Source: Candidatus Rifleibacteriota bacterium
GTDB lineage: Bacteria > Riflebacteria > Ozemobacteria > Ozemobacterales > Ozemobacteraceae
DNA: 64,000 nt
Direction of reading: 5' to 3'
Assembly (NCBI GenBank): GCA_029564115.1
Contig: JAKQQP010000384.1
Coordinates: 1 to 64,000, forward strand
Shown here: positions 42,629 to 51,311 of the stretch, in pieces
How positions within the stretch are numbered: the first letter of the stretch is position 1
Layout of the letters: every line of letters starts with the position of its first letter
Position numbers and translations under genes: made by a program
Notes under the pieces: model-generated
Told to the model about the DNA's origin: nothing
Seen by the model: only the letters and a program-made list of their open reading frames with translations
Databases searched by the model: none

Positions 42629-43777
42629 TTAAACCGTTTTGATATCGATCAGGCGACCTTCGACAGTGAGCTTTTCTGCAAGCAGTTCAACGATTTTGGA
42701 GCGCGGAATAATGCCCTGTTGTCTGAAGGCGATGTCAGTGTGTCCGATATTTCTGGCGACACCCACAATGAAATTGATGCGATCGGCATCGATTATCGCT
42801 TCATAAAAACGGGTTACCGATGAATCCGGCTCGAAATATATAGGATCGGCATCGAGAATGTTGTAAAGCTGGTTCAGGGTTACAGCCCCTTCTGTCACAA
42901 GATCTATGCCATCGATACTGTAACCGGGAGGTGCAATCATGCTTGTGTCGGCGATATTCAGCTTCAATTCCCGCTTCAGGTGCCGAGCGACTATCTGGGC
43001 GGTAGTTGCGCCGCTGACGATTTTCAGGCCGGGCAAAGCCAGAAAAGCTTCTATTACTTTTTTGTCGTCGTTGGTATTGGCCGGTGGGCCGGTTAAAATG
43101 TTAACTACCTTGCCCTGCCGGCAGAATGCGCTAAGAACAGTACAGTCATCGCCGCAGGGAGTTCCCCAGAGCTCGCGTGCCTGCTGATGAACTTTTTTGT
43201 AAAGATTCTTTTTTCTGTCACCGGCGACCAGGCTATCGTTGACAAAACGGCTGATTTCGTTGATGTTCCAGCCTAAACGGGTTTTACCACCAATGCCGGC
43301 AAGGGTGATGCCATCAGAAAAAAGCAGCAGGCCTTCGCCGTGCTCGAGAAACAGATTGCTTTCGCTGATCACTTCACGTTCCAGCGTGAAGTTGCGGCGT
43401 GGTAGAACAGCCGCCGAATGCCGGCCTACAAATATTGCCGGGGGCATTTCATAAGCCAGTACGGTCGCTTCGCCGGTATTTAGAATACGAACGATTGAAA
43501 AAACCGCATAGGGCATGTCGCTGCCCCGTGCTTCGTGCATTGTTTTTACCAGTGACGAAAAAGATCTTCGTAACGAAAAGCCTGATTCGAGAAGTTTTGC
43601 AAGTCTTGCACAGGCCATGCTGGCGTAAATATTGGCCTTGATTCCTGAGCCTACGCCATCGATCAGCAAAATGACGGTTGCTTCCGGGGTGCGAAAGTAA
43701 GTCACCGCATCGCCACAGACTCCACCGGTTTTTTTGGGTGTTTGCACCACATCTATTTCGACGTGAATATATCCCAT
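42629..43777 (-). CDS. SpoIIE-type (PP2C) phosphatase linked to sensory hydrogenase
   Basis: 382 residues. The N-terminal 220 residues form a SpoIIE/PP2C phosphatase: GDAVTYF, LLIDGVGSGIKANIYAS, LLLFSDGI and GDDCTVLSAF keep the acidic metal ligands. The C-terminal 150 residues (about 225-382) are a separate module with VNILTGPPANTNDD, of unknown function. It overlaps the end of the sensory hydrogenase gene by 25 nt, so both are made together. Genes of this type are known next to group C [FeFe] hydrogenases, and a signal path from H2 or redox sensing to serine/threonine dephosphorylation is the usual proposal. Confidence 0.85.
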   Translation of the reverse strand: MGYIHVEIDVVQTPKKTGGVCGDAVTYFRTPEATVILLIDGVGSGIKANIYASMACARLAKLLESGFSLRRSFSSLVKTMHEARGSDMPYAVFSIVRILNTGEATVLAYEMPPAIFVGRHSAAVLPRRNFTLEREVISESNLFLEHGEGLLLFSDGITLAGIGGKTRLGWNINEISRFVNDSLVAGDRKKNLYKKVHQQARELWGTPCGDDCTVLSAFCRQGKVVNILTGPPANTNDDKKVIEAFLALPGLKIVSGATTAQIVARHLKRELKLNIADTSMIAPPGYSIDGIDLVTEGAVTLNQLYNILDADPIYFEPDSSVTRFYEAIIDADRINFIVGVARNIGHTDIAFRQQGIIPRSKIVELLAEKLTVEGRLIDIKTV

Positions 43778-45525
43778 TCCGGACCCTTTCTGCGGTTTTT
43801 ACCGTCTTCTTCGCTTTCTGTAAGTTTTAAAAGGTTTTCAATTATGCTTTCACCCTGAGCAGTGCTTTCACCAAGATACTTAGCCATTTGCTGCGCCATT
43901 TTAACCTGGTGTTCGAGCATTTCTCGAGCTTGTTGAACTGTTTTTGAACGTATGCGAGCCAGTTCTTCGATGCTCTGACGACTGCCGGTAATGTTGACGA
44001 AAATGCCTACCAGCTGTTTTTCAATTTCAAGCTGATAGATAATCTGGTGCACTATCAGGTTGTAACGCTGATGTTTTACGGTTTTTTCTATAAGATTTTC
44101 ACTGCCGGTAATAACTTTTTCAAAAAGCTCAGGGTCGATCAGATAAGAAATGTGCTTGCCAAGAACTGCCTCAGAGCATAGAAACATTTTGCGAAAGGCA
44201 GGGTTCATGCTGATAATAGCAAGCTTATCATCGAGAACTACAATGCCGTTGGGGCTTGTTTCGATTATTTTATCGGTGCGTTGCTCCGCCAGGCGGCGCA
44301 TATACGGAATACACATGTCGATTTCAGCAAAACCTCTGATTACGGCCACTGCTTTATCGCGGCAGGAATCATAGCCACAGGCTCCGCAGTTCAATTCATC
44401 AGCGGGGCTGGTTTTGCCTGTAACGGCAAGAATTTTATTTATAGCTTCTTCTGTTATTGCCACTTCGTCTTCAGGAGGCTTTTCGGGTGTGTGTGAGGCA
44501 TAGACAACATCATCCTGGTCAAATTCCTGTGCTTTAACGCCATAATGCCGCTCGGCGTATTCGATGACTTCACGTCTGTTTTCAAAAAGTCTGCTGTTTT
44601 CTGGTATCCCGGGGCCGTTAATACAGCCTTGTGAACAAAATAGCGGTTCAACGAAAAGTCTGTTGCGTGACTTGTCTATGGTAGCGAGAATGTTTTTGAA
44701 CTCGGCATAGCCGCTGACTGCGATTATGTCAGCAATAAGACTGTCTGAGCCTATCTCGGCTGTGCGGGTCAAGCCCCCAGGCAACGGGAAGAATCTTGAC
44801 TGCCCGAGAGGTTTTTCATCGAACGGACTCTCTTCAAGACGATCCAGTTTGATGTTTTCGCGCTCGAACCATTCGGCGAGTTCGCCAAAAGTCAGGGCGC
44901 AGTCAATTTTTTGTATGTCGGCACTGCTGTCGGCTTCTTGTTTTTTGGCTATGCATGGGCCGATAAAGACTACTTTGGTGTTATTCCCGAGCTTTTTTCT
45001 GATGATCGCTGCGTGCGCAAGCATGGGAGAAGCTACCGGCAGAAGATTGCCGATGAGCTCCGGCGTATATTTCCTTATAAAGCTGACTGCCGCAGGGCAG
45101 GCGGTGCAGATCGAACTGCGGTCAGCGTGGCGATTTTTCAGACTGGCCATGGCAACAGGGTAGGCGCCTATAGAAGTTTCTGAGACGTGGGCGAACCCCA
45201 GTTTGCGCAGTGCCGACGGCAAACGCTGTCGTTCTGATTCACTGAAAAAAGCAGCAAATGAGGGAGCAAGACTGACTGCAACCGGAACAGACTCTTTCAG
45301 CAGTCTGATTGCTTTTTCAAGATCGTTTCGGTATTGTTTGGCACCCTGTGGGCATTCTTTGATGCAGGTGCCGCAGGCAATACAGCGTTCGGGGTCGACG
45401 CTGGCCTGACCGTTGATCATGCGAATCGCTTTGACCGGGCACTGACGCAGACAGCGGTAACAGTCTCGACATTGGGCTTTGTTGGTAAAAACGACAGGAC
45501 TGATGCTGTTTTCATGGTTGTCCAT
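43753..45525 (-). CDS. Sensory group C [FeFe] hydrogenase with PAS domain (HydS-like)
   Basis: 590 residues: two [4Fe-4S] ferredoxin motifs (CRDCYRCLRQCP at 19-30, CIACGTCIKECP at 48-59), an H-cluster domain, a Fes-type [4Fe-4S] module (CGACGYDSC near 380-388), a PAS domain (about 415-520) and a C-terminal helix with SIEELARIRSKT. The three H-cluster motifs are altered in the way seen in group C enzymes: CTACPA (140-145), GPCIAKKQE (189-197) and EPLFCSQGCINGPG (293-306). It probably senses H2 or redox state rather than serving bulk metabolism, and passes the signal to the SpoIIE phosphatase. AAGGAAC precedes the ATG. Confidence 0.87.
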   Translation of the reverse strand: MDNHENSISPVVFTNKAQCRDCYRCLRQCPVKAIRMINGQASVDPERCIACGTCIKECPQGAKQYRNDLEKAIRLLKESVPVAVSLAPSFAAFFSESERQRLPSALRKLGFAHVSETSIGAYPVAMASLKNRHADRSSICTACPAAVSFIRKYTPELIGNLLPVASPMLAHAAIIRKKLGNNTKVVFIGPCIAKKQEADSSADIQKIDCALTFGELAEWFERENIKLDRLEESPFDEKPLGQSRFFPLPGGLTRTAEIGSDSLIADIIAVSGYAEFKNILATIDKSRNRLFVEPLFCSQGCINGPGIPENSRLFENRREVIEYAERHYGVKAQEFDQDDVVYASHTPEKPPEDEVAITEEAINKILAVTGKTSPADELNCGACGYDSCRDKAVAVIRGFAEIDMCIPYMRRLAEQRTDKIIETSPNGIVVLDDKLAIISMNPAFRKMFLCSEAVLGKHISYLIDPELFEKVITGSENLIEKTVKHQRYNLIVHQIIYQLEIEKQLVGIFVNITGSRQSIEELARIRSKTVQQAREMLEHQVKMAQQMAKYLGESTAQGESIIENLLKLTESEEDGKNRRKGPEWDIFTSK

Positions 45526-45881
45526 TGTGTTTGTTCCTTGCTCATTTTTTCGGGGAAATGCTTTGTAGAGCCGAGCTGCTGATAAAACCGGAGCCTTTGT
45601 GTTGTAAGTTCTTCGCAGGTCATGTGCTGACCTCTACTCACAATTATACCTAGAAGTGAAAAAAATCACAATCATTACTTGGAAATATTTTCGATACTGA
45701 CTTTTCGACTGAAGGCGATCTTATATCAGGTGAGCGAAGTTCTCAGGTGGTGTATGTCATCTCCACTTTCCTGCAAAGTTTGCTGTCGAAAAACAGCAAC
45801 GCTATTTTTCGGGTCATGAGCAGATTTGCTTAATTTGTTTTTGTTTTGTACAATCAGATAAATTAATTTTGGAGGCCTGCC
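45526..45881. other. Divergent intergenic region, sensory hydrogenase / exported protein
   Basis: The 356-bp stretch holds the Shine-Dalgarno of the sensory hydrogenase at its left end and a promoter for the plus-strand gene at its right end. In the middle it is AT-rich, with no clear inverted repeat, RNA gene or reading frame. I did not find a convincing minus-strand promoter. Confidence 0.4.
45826..45854 (+). promoter_or_regulatory. Predicted promoter of the exported-protein gene
   Basis: TTGCTT (45826-45831), a 17-nt spacer and TACAAT (45849-45854), 27 nt before the TTG start codon. Confidence 0.55.
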
Positions 45882-46745
45882 TTGGATAGAAAGTTGTATT
45901 TGTATCCTGTCCTGGCTCTGGTAATGTTTTTTTGTGGTATTTCCGCCTCTTTTGCAAGCGACTGGGTTACACATTCTGAAGTCAGCAGTCTCGTTGCTGA
46001 CGTTGTTCCTCATCTTGGCACCTACGAAGGTTACCGGGAAACACCGGATGCGATAAAACTGACTCAACTGCAGAAACGGTATTTCGAGCTTCTGCATGGT
46101 GGCAAAGCCGACGAAGCCGGCAAGTTGCAGGAAACACAGATTAACCATCTTGAAGCGAAGGTTAAGCGCTTTGCTTGCCGTTTGACTACCAAAACATTGT
46201 CATACACAGAGCGCAAGGTGTTTGATCTGTTGATAAATCTTGCTCCTCTAACCGAGAAAGAAGGCGATGCCGGCGGAACAATGACCATGATGTTCTGGTT
46301 GTCGCTGACTCCTGATCAATTTATCGACATTTTCAGCGGTAAAAAGGCTTTGACCGACCAGCTGGTTCATAATGATACTACTCGTGGCATGGTTACCACC
46401 GTCACTACCGAGATCAATGGCAATACTCGTAAAGTCAGTTTTAAACAGGTTTATACCGAAGGTTCAAAAATTCTCGATCTATATACTGCGGTGATTGAAA
46501 TGCGCGATGAGCAGATGGTCAAAATTGTCGTCGACAAACATAGACGTAAATTCGGCAAACTCAGACCAGTTTTGAATGCCGCCGTAGTAGGCATTCGCCA
46601 GACCGCTGAGGGCCTGGAAGCAGGGAAAAGCGGAAGATTGGTCAGCAAAACCTTTATTGAAAAAGCTCTGGCTGACAAAACCGATGCTGGCTTTGCAAAG
46701 CTGGTGCGCGAAGAAGCCGAACTATACAAAAAAATCAGACCTTGA
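45882..46745 (+). CDS. Exported protein of unknown function
   Basis: 287 residues beginning at TTG 45882, which has GGAGG 6 nt upstream. A signal peptide (about 1-25, ending SFASD) is followed by a mostly helical, charged protein without cysteine motifs or a recognisable domain. KKIRP ends it. Its stop codon lies 2 nt before the left 108-bp repeat of the island. Before insertion of the island it would have been convergent with hydA across a single shared terminator. Confidence 0.6.
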   Translation: MDRKLYLYPVLALVMFFCGISASFASDWVTHSEVSSLVADVVPHLGTYEGYRETPDAIKLTQLQKRYFELLHGGKADEAGKLQETQINHLEAKVKRFACRLTTKTLSYTERKVFDLLINLAPLTEKEGDAGGTMTMMFWLSLTPDQFIDIFSGKKALTDQLVHNDTTRGMVTTVTTEINGNTRKVSFKQVYTEGSKILDLYTAVIEMRDEQMVKIVVDKHRRKFGKLRPVLNAAVVGIRQTAEGLEAGKSGRLVSKTFIEKALADKTDAGFAKLVREEAELYKKIRP

Positions 46746-47074
46746 GCAAAAAAAGTCCGCACAGTTGGCGCGATAGCGCTGACGGTGCGGGCAAAATAGA
46801 GAGATTCAAGAATCAGTTACCAGGCGGCGGCTTCAACAACGGAGCCGCCGCCCCGAAGACGTCGCCATGGAACACACTTCTCCGCATCATATGCGACTTA
46901 TGCGGTCTGGCAACGAAAAACACAACCAGTTTGGACGGCAAATCCTGAATCTATCACAAAACAATTTTTAACCACATCCGGGCAATGAGGCCAAAAGATA
47001 TGCAGTTAAAAGTTGCTAGAACTTTTAACAGCGGCGCAGGTTTGCTTTGATTCTGATGACATAGGTAACTGAAA
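46746..47074. other. Island left end without a supportable gene
   Basis: After the repeat, 46856-47074 holds only a 34-codon open frame (46867-46971) without a ribosome site or recognisable product. The stretch could be a remnant of the left end of a mobile element. Confidence 0.4.
46748..46855. repeat. Left 108-bp direct repeat of the genomic island
   Basis: Identical base for base to 56758-56865, offset 10,010 bp. The unit starts with A7, contains a long hairpin GTCCGCAC...GTGCGGGC (46755-46792, with an inner second stem and a GATA loop), an AT-rich link, and a second perfect 10-bp hairpin GGCGGCGGCT / AGCCGCCGCC (46823-46832 / 46843-46852). Read on the minus strand, the first hairpin plus T-run is an intrinsic terminator. 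No minus-strand gene ends at this left copy, so it looks like the duplicated end of an insertion. Confidence 0.9.
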
Positions 47075-47354
47075 ATGAAAACCATTGAATACATGGGATA
47101 TGTAGCGAAGATCGAATTCGATCATGAAGACCAGGTATTCGTCGGTGAAGTTATCGGAATTGATGGCATAATCGCTTTTCACTCTGACGACGCGAAAGAG
47201 ATTATTCCAATTTTCCATAACATGGTTGACGGCTATCTGGAAACTTACAAAAAACGTGGATTAACCCCGCAAAAAAAATCTGGCCAATTCTGCCAACAAA
47301 AGTCTGAATACCTGGCTGGAAGACCTGCTCAGGAGCTCTGTTAAAGCGGCATAA
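47075..47354 (+). pseudogene. HicB-like antitoxin, frameshifted in an A8 run
   Basis: The first 70 residues match HicB-family antitoxins: MKTIEYMGYVAKIEFDHEDQ, VFVGEVIGIDGIIAFH and the YLETYKKRGLTPQKK end of the RNase H-like fold. At a run of eight A (47271-47278) the frame changes. The zero frame ends in unrelated sequence at 47344; removing one A restores NLANSANKSLNTWLEDLLRS, the DNA-binding C-terminus typical of HicB, ending at TAA 47352-47354. Part of the usual linker is also missing. No HicA toxin gene is adjacent. It may be a decayed gene, a phase-variable gene or a sequencing error. Confidence 0.6.
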
Positions 47355-47412
47355 AACGGAAACTTTTCGGCGTAGTTCTTGTTTTTGAGTTTTTGTATCG
47401 TTGGTGGCACCT

Positions 47413-48474
47413 ATGTTTCGAGCACAGAATAAACAAACTGGCGATTTCCTTGTAAGCATTGATCCTGTTTGGTTCAACCAGAGGGAAACACTTGCAAATG
47501 TTTGCCAGAAAGATCAAATTATCTGCCCATATTGTAAGGAGCCGGTTAGATTAAGAGCTGGAAAATATAAAAGATGGTATTTTGCTCATAAAACCCTTTT
47601 AAATTGTCCATTTACTCACGAATCCCCAACTGTTTTGGAGGCTAGAGCAGCATTATACGAATGGCTGTTAACCAAAATTCACAACAAACCCGGTTGGTCT
47701 GTTGATGTTGAAATACCAACGGATGACCCTTCAATGAAAAAAAGAGTGGACTGCCTGCTTAAGAGCCAATCCAGAGCCTTTGCTTATATCATTTTCGATA
47801 AGGGTATGAAACTGGAAACAAGAATGGATCTGCAAAGCCAGATTCGCAGGAAAGGCTGGCATTTAAATGCCTTGTTTGCGATGGACTTTTTTAAGCCGGC
47901 TAATTATCCCAATAGTGTTTCGTTGAGCACAACAGAGAGGGATTTTTTAACAATTACAGAGTTTGATCTTTGTGACGAAATTGGCCGGGAAAAACATGGC
48001 TCACTCTTTTACATTAACGGCAAAACCAGGCAGATAAAAATTATTAGAAGAGCCTTCTTGCTGCACTCTCCGCAGACATTTGAAGGTGAAATTTTTGATG
48101 AGGAATTACAGAAAGTCCTTATTGCGCCGAAAACAGGAGAGCTGGTTTTACCTGGAGAATATGAAAAGCTACAAGCCCTGAAAGAAGCTAAGCGGGCTCA
48201 AGAAGAGCGTGACAAGGAACGCAGAGATCGAATATTTCAGGAACATCTCTCAATGATGAAAAAGGAAGAAATTCGTTCCATGCTTACTGGCAGCAAAAAT
48301 TTAAAGCAAACTTTGCCGGAATCGCCAACGGAAAACAGCCAACAAGCCCAGGCTGCTTTGCCGATTTGTCTTGTTTGCCACCAGCCTTCTTCAGATTGGT
48401 GGTATTACGACGGCCTCACAAACACCTGTAAATGCCAGAATTGCTCAGACAGAAATAAAAAAAGCCGCGCATAA
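47413..48474 (+). CDS. CoiA-like competence-family protein
   Basis: 353 residues from ATG 47413. The N-terminal part matches CoiA-like proteins: CPYCKEPVRLRAGKYKRWYF followed by AHK, a later cysteine and the ESPTVLEARAALYEWL segment. The middle (about 90-180) has the nuclease-like VDVEIPTDD, RVDCLL and AYIIFDKG pattern. The C-terminus has two more Cys pairs (CLVC, CKCQNC), probably zinc-binding. CoiA proteins are linked to DNA recombination during transformation; members also occur on islands next to restriction genes. TTG 47401 and GTG 47404 are alternative starts. Confidence 0.7.
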   Translation: MFRAQNKQTGDFLVSIDPVWFNQRETLANVCQKDQIICPYCKEPVRLRAGKYKRWYFAHKTLLNCPFTHESPTVLEARAALYEWLLTKIHNKPGWSVDVEIPTDDPSMKKRVDCLLKSQSRAFAYIIFDKGMKLETRMDLQSQIRRKGWHLNALFAMDFFKPANYPNSVSLSTTERDFLTITEFDLCDEIGREKHGSLFYINGKTRQIKIIRRAFLLHSPQTFEGEIFDEELQKVLIAPKTGELVLPGEYEKLQALKEAKRAQEERDKERRDRIFQEHLSMMKKEEIRSMLTGSKNLKQTLPESPTENSQQAQAALPICLVCHQPSSDWWYYDGLTNTCKCQNCSDRNKKSRA

Positions 48475-48860
48475 AACGGCCCCGACCCTTTAACTGCACA
48501 CGACCCACGCCCTGCTGACCTGGCCGCCACTCCGATCGAATCCGGCACTCAGGCACCAGCTGTTTTATTTCCCGCCAAATTGTGCTAAGCAGGCCAGATT
48601 GCACCGATTTGAGGCAATCAACTCTCTCGGATGGTGCATCCGCCGGCTCTCAATGGCCTCCCGCTTTACAGGTTTTTCAAAACTACTCTTGCCTATTTAT
48701 TCACACGGTGGTATCATTCTTTTATGGCTGAAGGTGGCAGCCAGTCGCTCACAATGACAAAGCCGTAAGGCACCATGACTAAAATGCGGAGTCTCTTTGT
48801 GGCAGATTCTGTTGATAGTGAGCGTCAACCGAAAGATCTGTCAGCCCAAGGAGGCAACTT
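48475..48860. other. Intergenic stretch inside the island
   Basis: 386 bp without supportable coding sequence. A GGAGG for the next gene is at its right end. I see no terminator with a T-tract and no clear transposon end. The stretch looks unlike its AT-rich neighbours in the first 120 bp (GC-rich), which may mark a recombination joint. Confidence 0.35.
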
Positions 48861-49454
48861 ATGAAAACCATCACCAATTCCCAGCTCGAAGATTTTCGCC
48901 GTGCAGCCAAACGCTTAAAAAAAGATCTTGGCATTACCCATTCTGAAGCTCTTGAAAAACTGTCTAAAGAAGCCGGTTTTCAAGACTACCATCATCTGCA
49001 GCAATCTGTTAGCGATCCGCGGCCACATCAAGGCCTTGTTTCTAATATGGATGACAAATACAGGCTTGTTCCTGTTAAACCCGGCAAGTTCTGGTTTACC
49101 TTAGATGTTAAAGATGCAGAACGTTACGATCACAAAACCTTTCCAAAGCGTTGGGGAATTAAAAAAGACCAGGCAAAATGGAACGCTATTACAGCCGATC
49201 TTGAAGCCGCACATCCAGATATTCCATTGGATGATTGCCACCCATCATTTTATTTTTATAGTTGGCAACGTGTTTTTTGTGTAACACTGCCTCATGCAAA
49301 GACACTCTTAGACATTGTTTCTTATGTGCGTGAAATTTTCTTTTGGCCACCGATTTACGTGTTTCAGGATGACACCGCCTACGATTTTTACGACGACAAG
49401 CAAGGGAAAGACTATGCGAGTTGGCTGAAAGATTATGGTTTAGAAGAAGAGTAA
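48861..49454 (+). CDS. Island protein with glyoxalase-related N-terminal helices
   Basis: 197 residues. The N-terminal 45 residues (FRRAAKRLKKDLGITHSEAL, then EKLSKEAGFQDYHHLQQ) match a small helical domain found in many plasmid and phage proteins and called glyoxalase-related in domain databases. The rest (about 60-197) is Trp-, Tyr- and Asp-rich and not assigned. AAGGAGG precedes the ATG. It lies upstream of the restriction-modification genes, separated from them by a hairpin. Function unknown. Confidence 0.55.
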   Translation: MKTITNSQLEDFRRAAKRLKKDLGITHSEALEKLSKEAGFQDYHHLQQSVSDPRPHQGLVSNMDDKYRLVPVKPGKFWFTLDVKDAERYDHKTFPKRWGIKKDQAKWNAITADLEAAHPDIPLDDCHPSFYFYSWQRVFCVTLPHAKTLLDIVSYVREIFFWPPIYVFQDDTAYDFYDDKQGKDYASWLKDYGLEEE

Positions 49455-49549
49455 ATCGATCTGGAATTTATCGCAGCATCCAAGGATGGAAGACCAGTGT
49501 CTTTTCAAGGTTAATAAACCTTTGTTGTAAAGCTTTCTTGTTTTGTTTT

Positions 49550-49583
49550 GCGCCCGAAAAATCCGTATAGATTTTTCGGGCGC
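49550..49583. repeat. Perfect 14-bp hairpin between island genes
   Basis: GCGCCCGAAAAATC (49550-49563) and GATTTTTCGGGCGC (49570-49583) pair fully around a 6-nt loop. It lies 95 nt after the preceding stop and about 100 nt before mod. The T-run is within the stem rather than after it, so it may be a poor terminator, a repetitive palindrome or a processing site. Confidence 0.6.
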
Positions 49584-49687
49584 AGCCCGTTAAAGCGCTT
49601 GTAGGCTTGATTCTTTGTTTTTGTCATTGCAATATTCTCGCTTTTGCGCGAAAATGCTTAAACAAATCAACATAGCAGGGTCACACA

Positions 49688-51310
49688 ATGCCAACACTAG
49701 ACTGGATCGGAAAAAAAGCTGTAGTAAATCATCATCGCCAGGTGCCATTTCACCTTCTTAAAAAACGCGAAGATCTTTCCTGCGGCGACCCAAACAGCGG
49801 TAATCTTCTAGTGCAGGCAGATAATCTTTTAGCTCTCAAAGCTCTTTTGCCCTATTATGCTGGCCAGGTTAAGTGCATATACATAGATCCGCCTTACAAT
49901 ACTGGCAATGAAGGCTGGGTTTATAATGACAATGTTAACAGCCCTGAAATGAAAGCCTGGCTTGGCAAAGTTGTCGGCAAAGAATTTGAAGACCTAACCC
50001 GCCATGACAAATGGCTATGCATGATGTATCCACGCCTTCAGCTACTGCGAGACTTCCTCAGAGAAGACGGCGCAATTTTCGTATCTATCGATGATAACGA
50101 AGTAGCCACCCTGCGGCTGCTGATGGACGAAATTTTCGGATCGCAAAATTTCGTAGCCACTATTCTGTGGCAGAAAAAATATGCAGTCGCTAATGACCAC
50201 AAAACTATTGCGCCAATGCACGATTTCGTTCTGGTCTATCAACGCACACCCAAATGGAAGCGAAATTTGTTGCCGCGTGGTGATGAAAAAGATCAGCAAT
50301 ACAAGTATGAAGATGACAAAGGCGTCTTTCGGAGCAGTGACTACACTTGCAGCAAGTCTGCTGAAGAGCGTCCAAATTTATATTACCCAGTGACCAATCC
50401 CAATACCGGCGAAGAAATTTGGCCAAAACGCACAAGGGTTTGGGCCTATTCACAAGAAGAGCACGCCAGAAACCTCGCCGAAGGGTTGGTTTACTGGGGC
50501 AAGAACGGAAAAGGCAAGGTTCCGGCTTATAAGCGCTACAAGCATGCATTGCGCAATGCCGATGGTATTGTGCCACAAACGTTGTGGATGCACGAGTTTG
50601 CTGGGCATACCGACGGCGCACGTAAGGACTTGCGAGAAGTATTGCATGACATCCCTTCCGTTTCGGACTTTGCAACGCCCAAGCCAACGCAACTTATTCA
50701 GCGTATTCTGCAACTTGCCACCAATCCAGATTCGCTTATTCTGGACAGTTTTGCTGGTTCTGGCACCACTGGGCACGCGGTGTTAAAACAGAACATGGAA
50801 GACGATGGAAACCGTCGCTTTATTCTCGTAGAAATGGATGAAGGCATCGCGCAAAACGTCACTGCTGAGCGCGTCAGGCGCATCGTCACCGGATACGGCA
50901 ACGCTAAAGGCAGTCGCGTTGAGGGTTTGGGAAATGGTTTTTCTTATTGTGAGCTTGGTTCGCCTCTTTTTGATGAGACCGGTCAAATAAAATCAGAGGT
51001 CACTTTTCATGATCTGGCCAGACATGTTTTCTTTACTGAAACCGGCAGTCCATTACCCGAAAAAGCAGAGAAAAACTTCCCTCTTTTAGGCATTGTTAAT
51101 GGCGTAGCCGTATATTTACTATACAACGGTGTTCTTAAAGACAAACGACCAGACAGCGGCAATGTGTTAACTGTGCCGGTTTTGCATTCATTACCGCCTC
51201 ATGATGGCCCAAAAGTAATTTACGGTGTTGGTTGCCGCATCGGCGCAACTCGCTTGGCCCAGGAAGGCATAACTTTTCATCAAATCCCTTATGCAATAAA
51301 GGTTTCCTGA
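49688..51310 (+). CDS. mod: Type III restriction-modification methyltransferase (Mod)
   Basis: 540 residues. A beta-class adenine-N6 DNA methyltransferase, the modification and recognition subunit of a type III system. The catalytic motif is DPPYNTG (67-73) and the SAM-binding motif is FAGSGTT (355-361), in the beta-class order with the specificity region between them (about 160-330). The N-terminal DNLLALKALLPYYAGQVKCI and SIDDNEVATLRLLMDEIFG are typical. No simple-sequence repeat that would make it phase-variable is visible. AGGGT precedes the ATG. res follows after a single base. Confidence 0.93.
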   Translation: MPTLDWIGKKAVVNHHRQVPFHLLKKREDLSCGDPNSGNLLVQADNLLALKALLPYYAGQVKCIYIDPPYNTGNEGWVYNDNVNSPEMKAWLGKVVGKEFEDLTRHDKWLCMMYPRLQLLRDFLREDGAIFVSIDDNEVATLRLLMDEIFGSQNFVATILWQKKYAVANDHKTIAPMHDFVLVYQRTPKWKRNLLPRGDEKDQQYKYEDDKGVFRSSDYTCSKSAEERPNLYYPVTNPNTGEEIWPKRTRVWAYSQEEHARNLAEGLVYWGKNGKGKVPAYKRYKHALRNADGIVPQTLWMHEFAGHTDGARKDLREVLHDIPSVSDFATPKPTQLIQRILQLATNPDSLILDSFAGSGTTGHAVLKQNMEDDGNRRFILVEMDEGIAQNVTAERVRRIVTGYGNAKGSRVEGLGNGFSYCELGSPLFDETGQIKSEVTFHDLARHVFFTETGSPLPEKAEKNFPLLGIVNGVAVYLLYNGVLKDKRPDSGNVLTVPVLHSLPPHDGPKVIYGVGCRIGATRLAQEGITFHQIPYAIKVS

Positions 51311-51311
51311 C

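Noticed and set aside
46748..46855. Left 108-bp repeat as a functional terminator of the plus-strand gene
   Set aside because: In the plus direction the hairpin is followed by A-rich sequence without a T-tract; only the minus strand has the T-run.
48416..48604. 62-codon minus-strand frame after the CoiA-like gene
   Set aside because: It overlaps the 3' end of the CoiA-like gene, has no ribosome site and no recognisable product.
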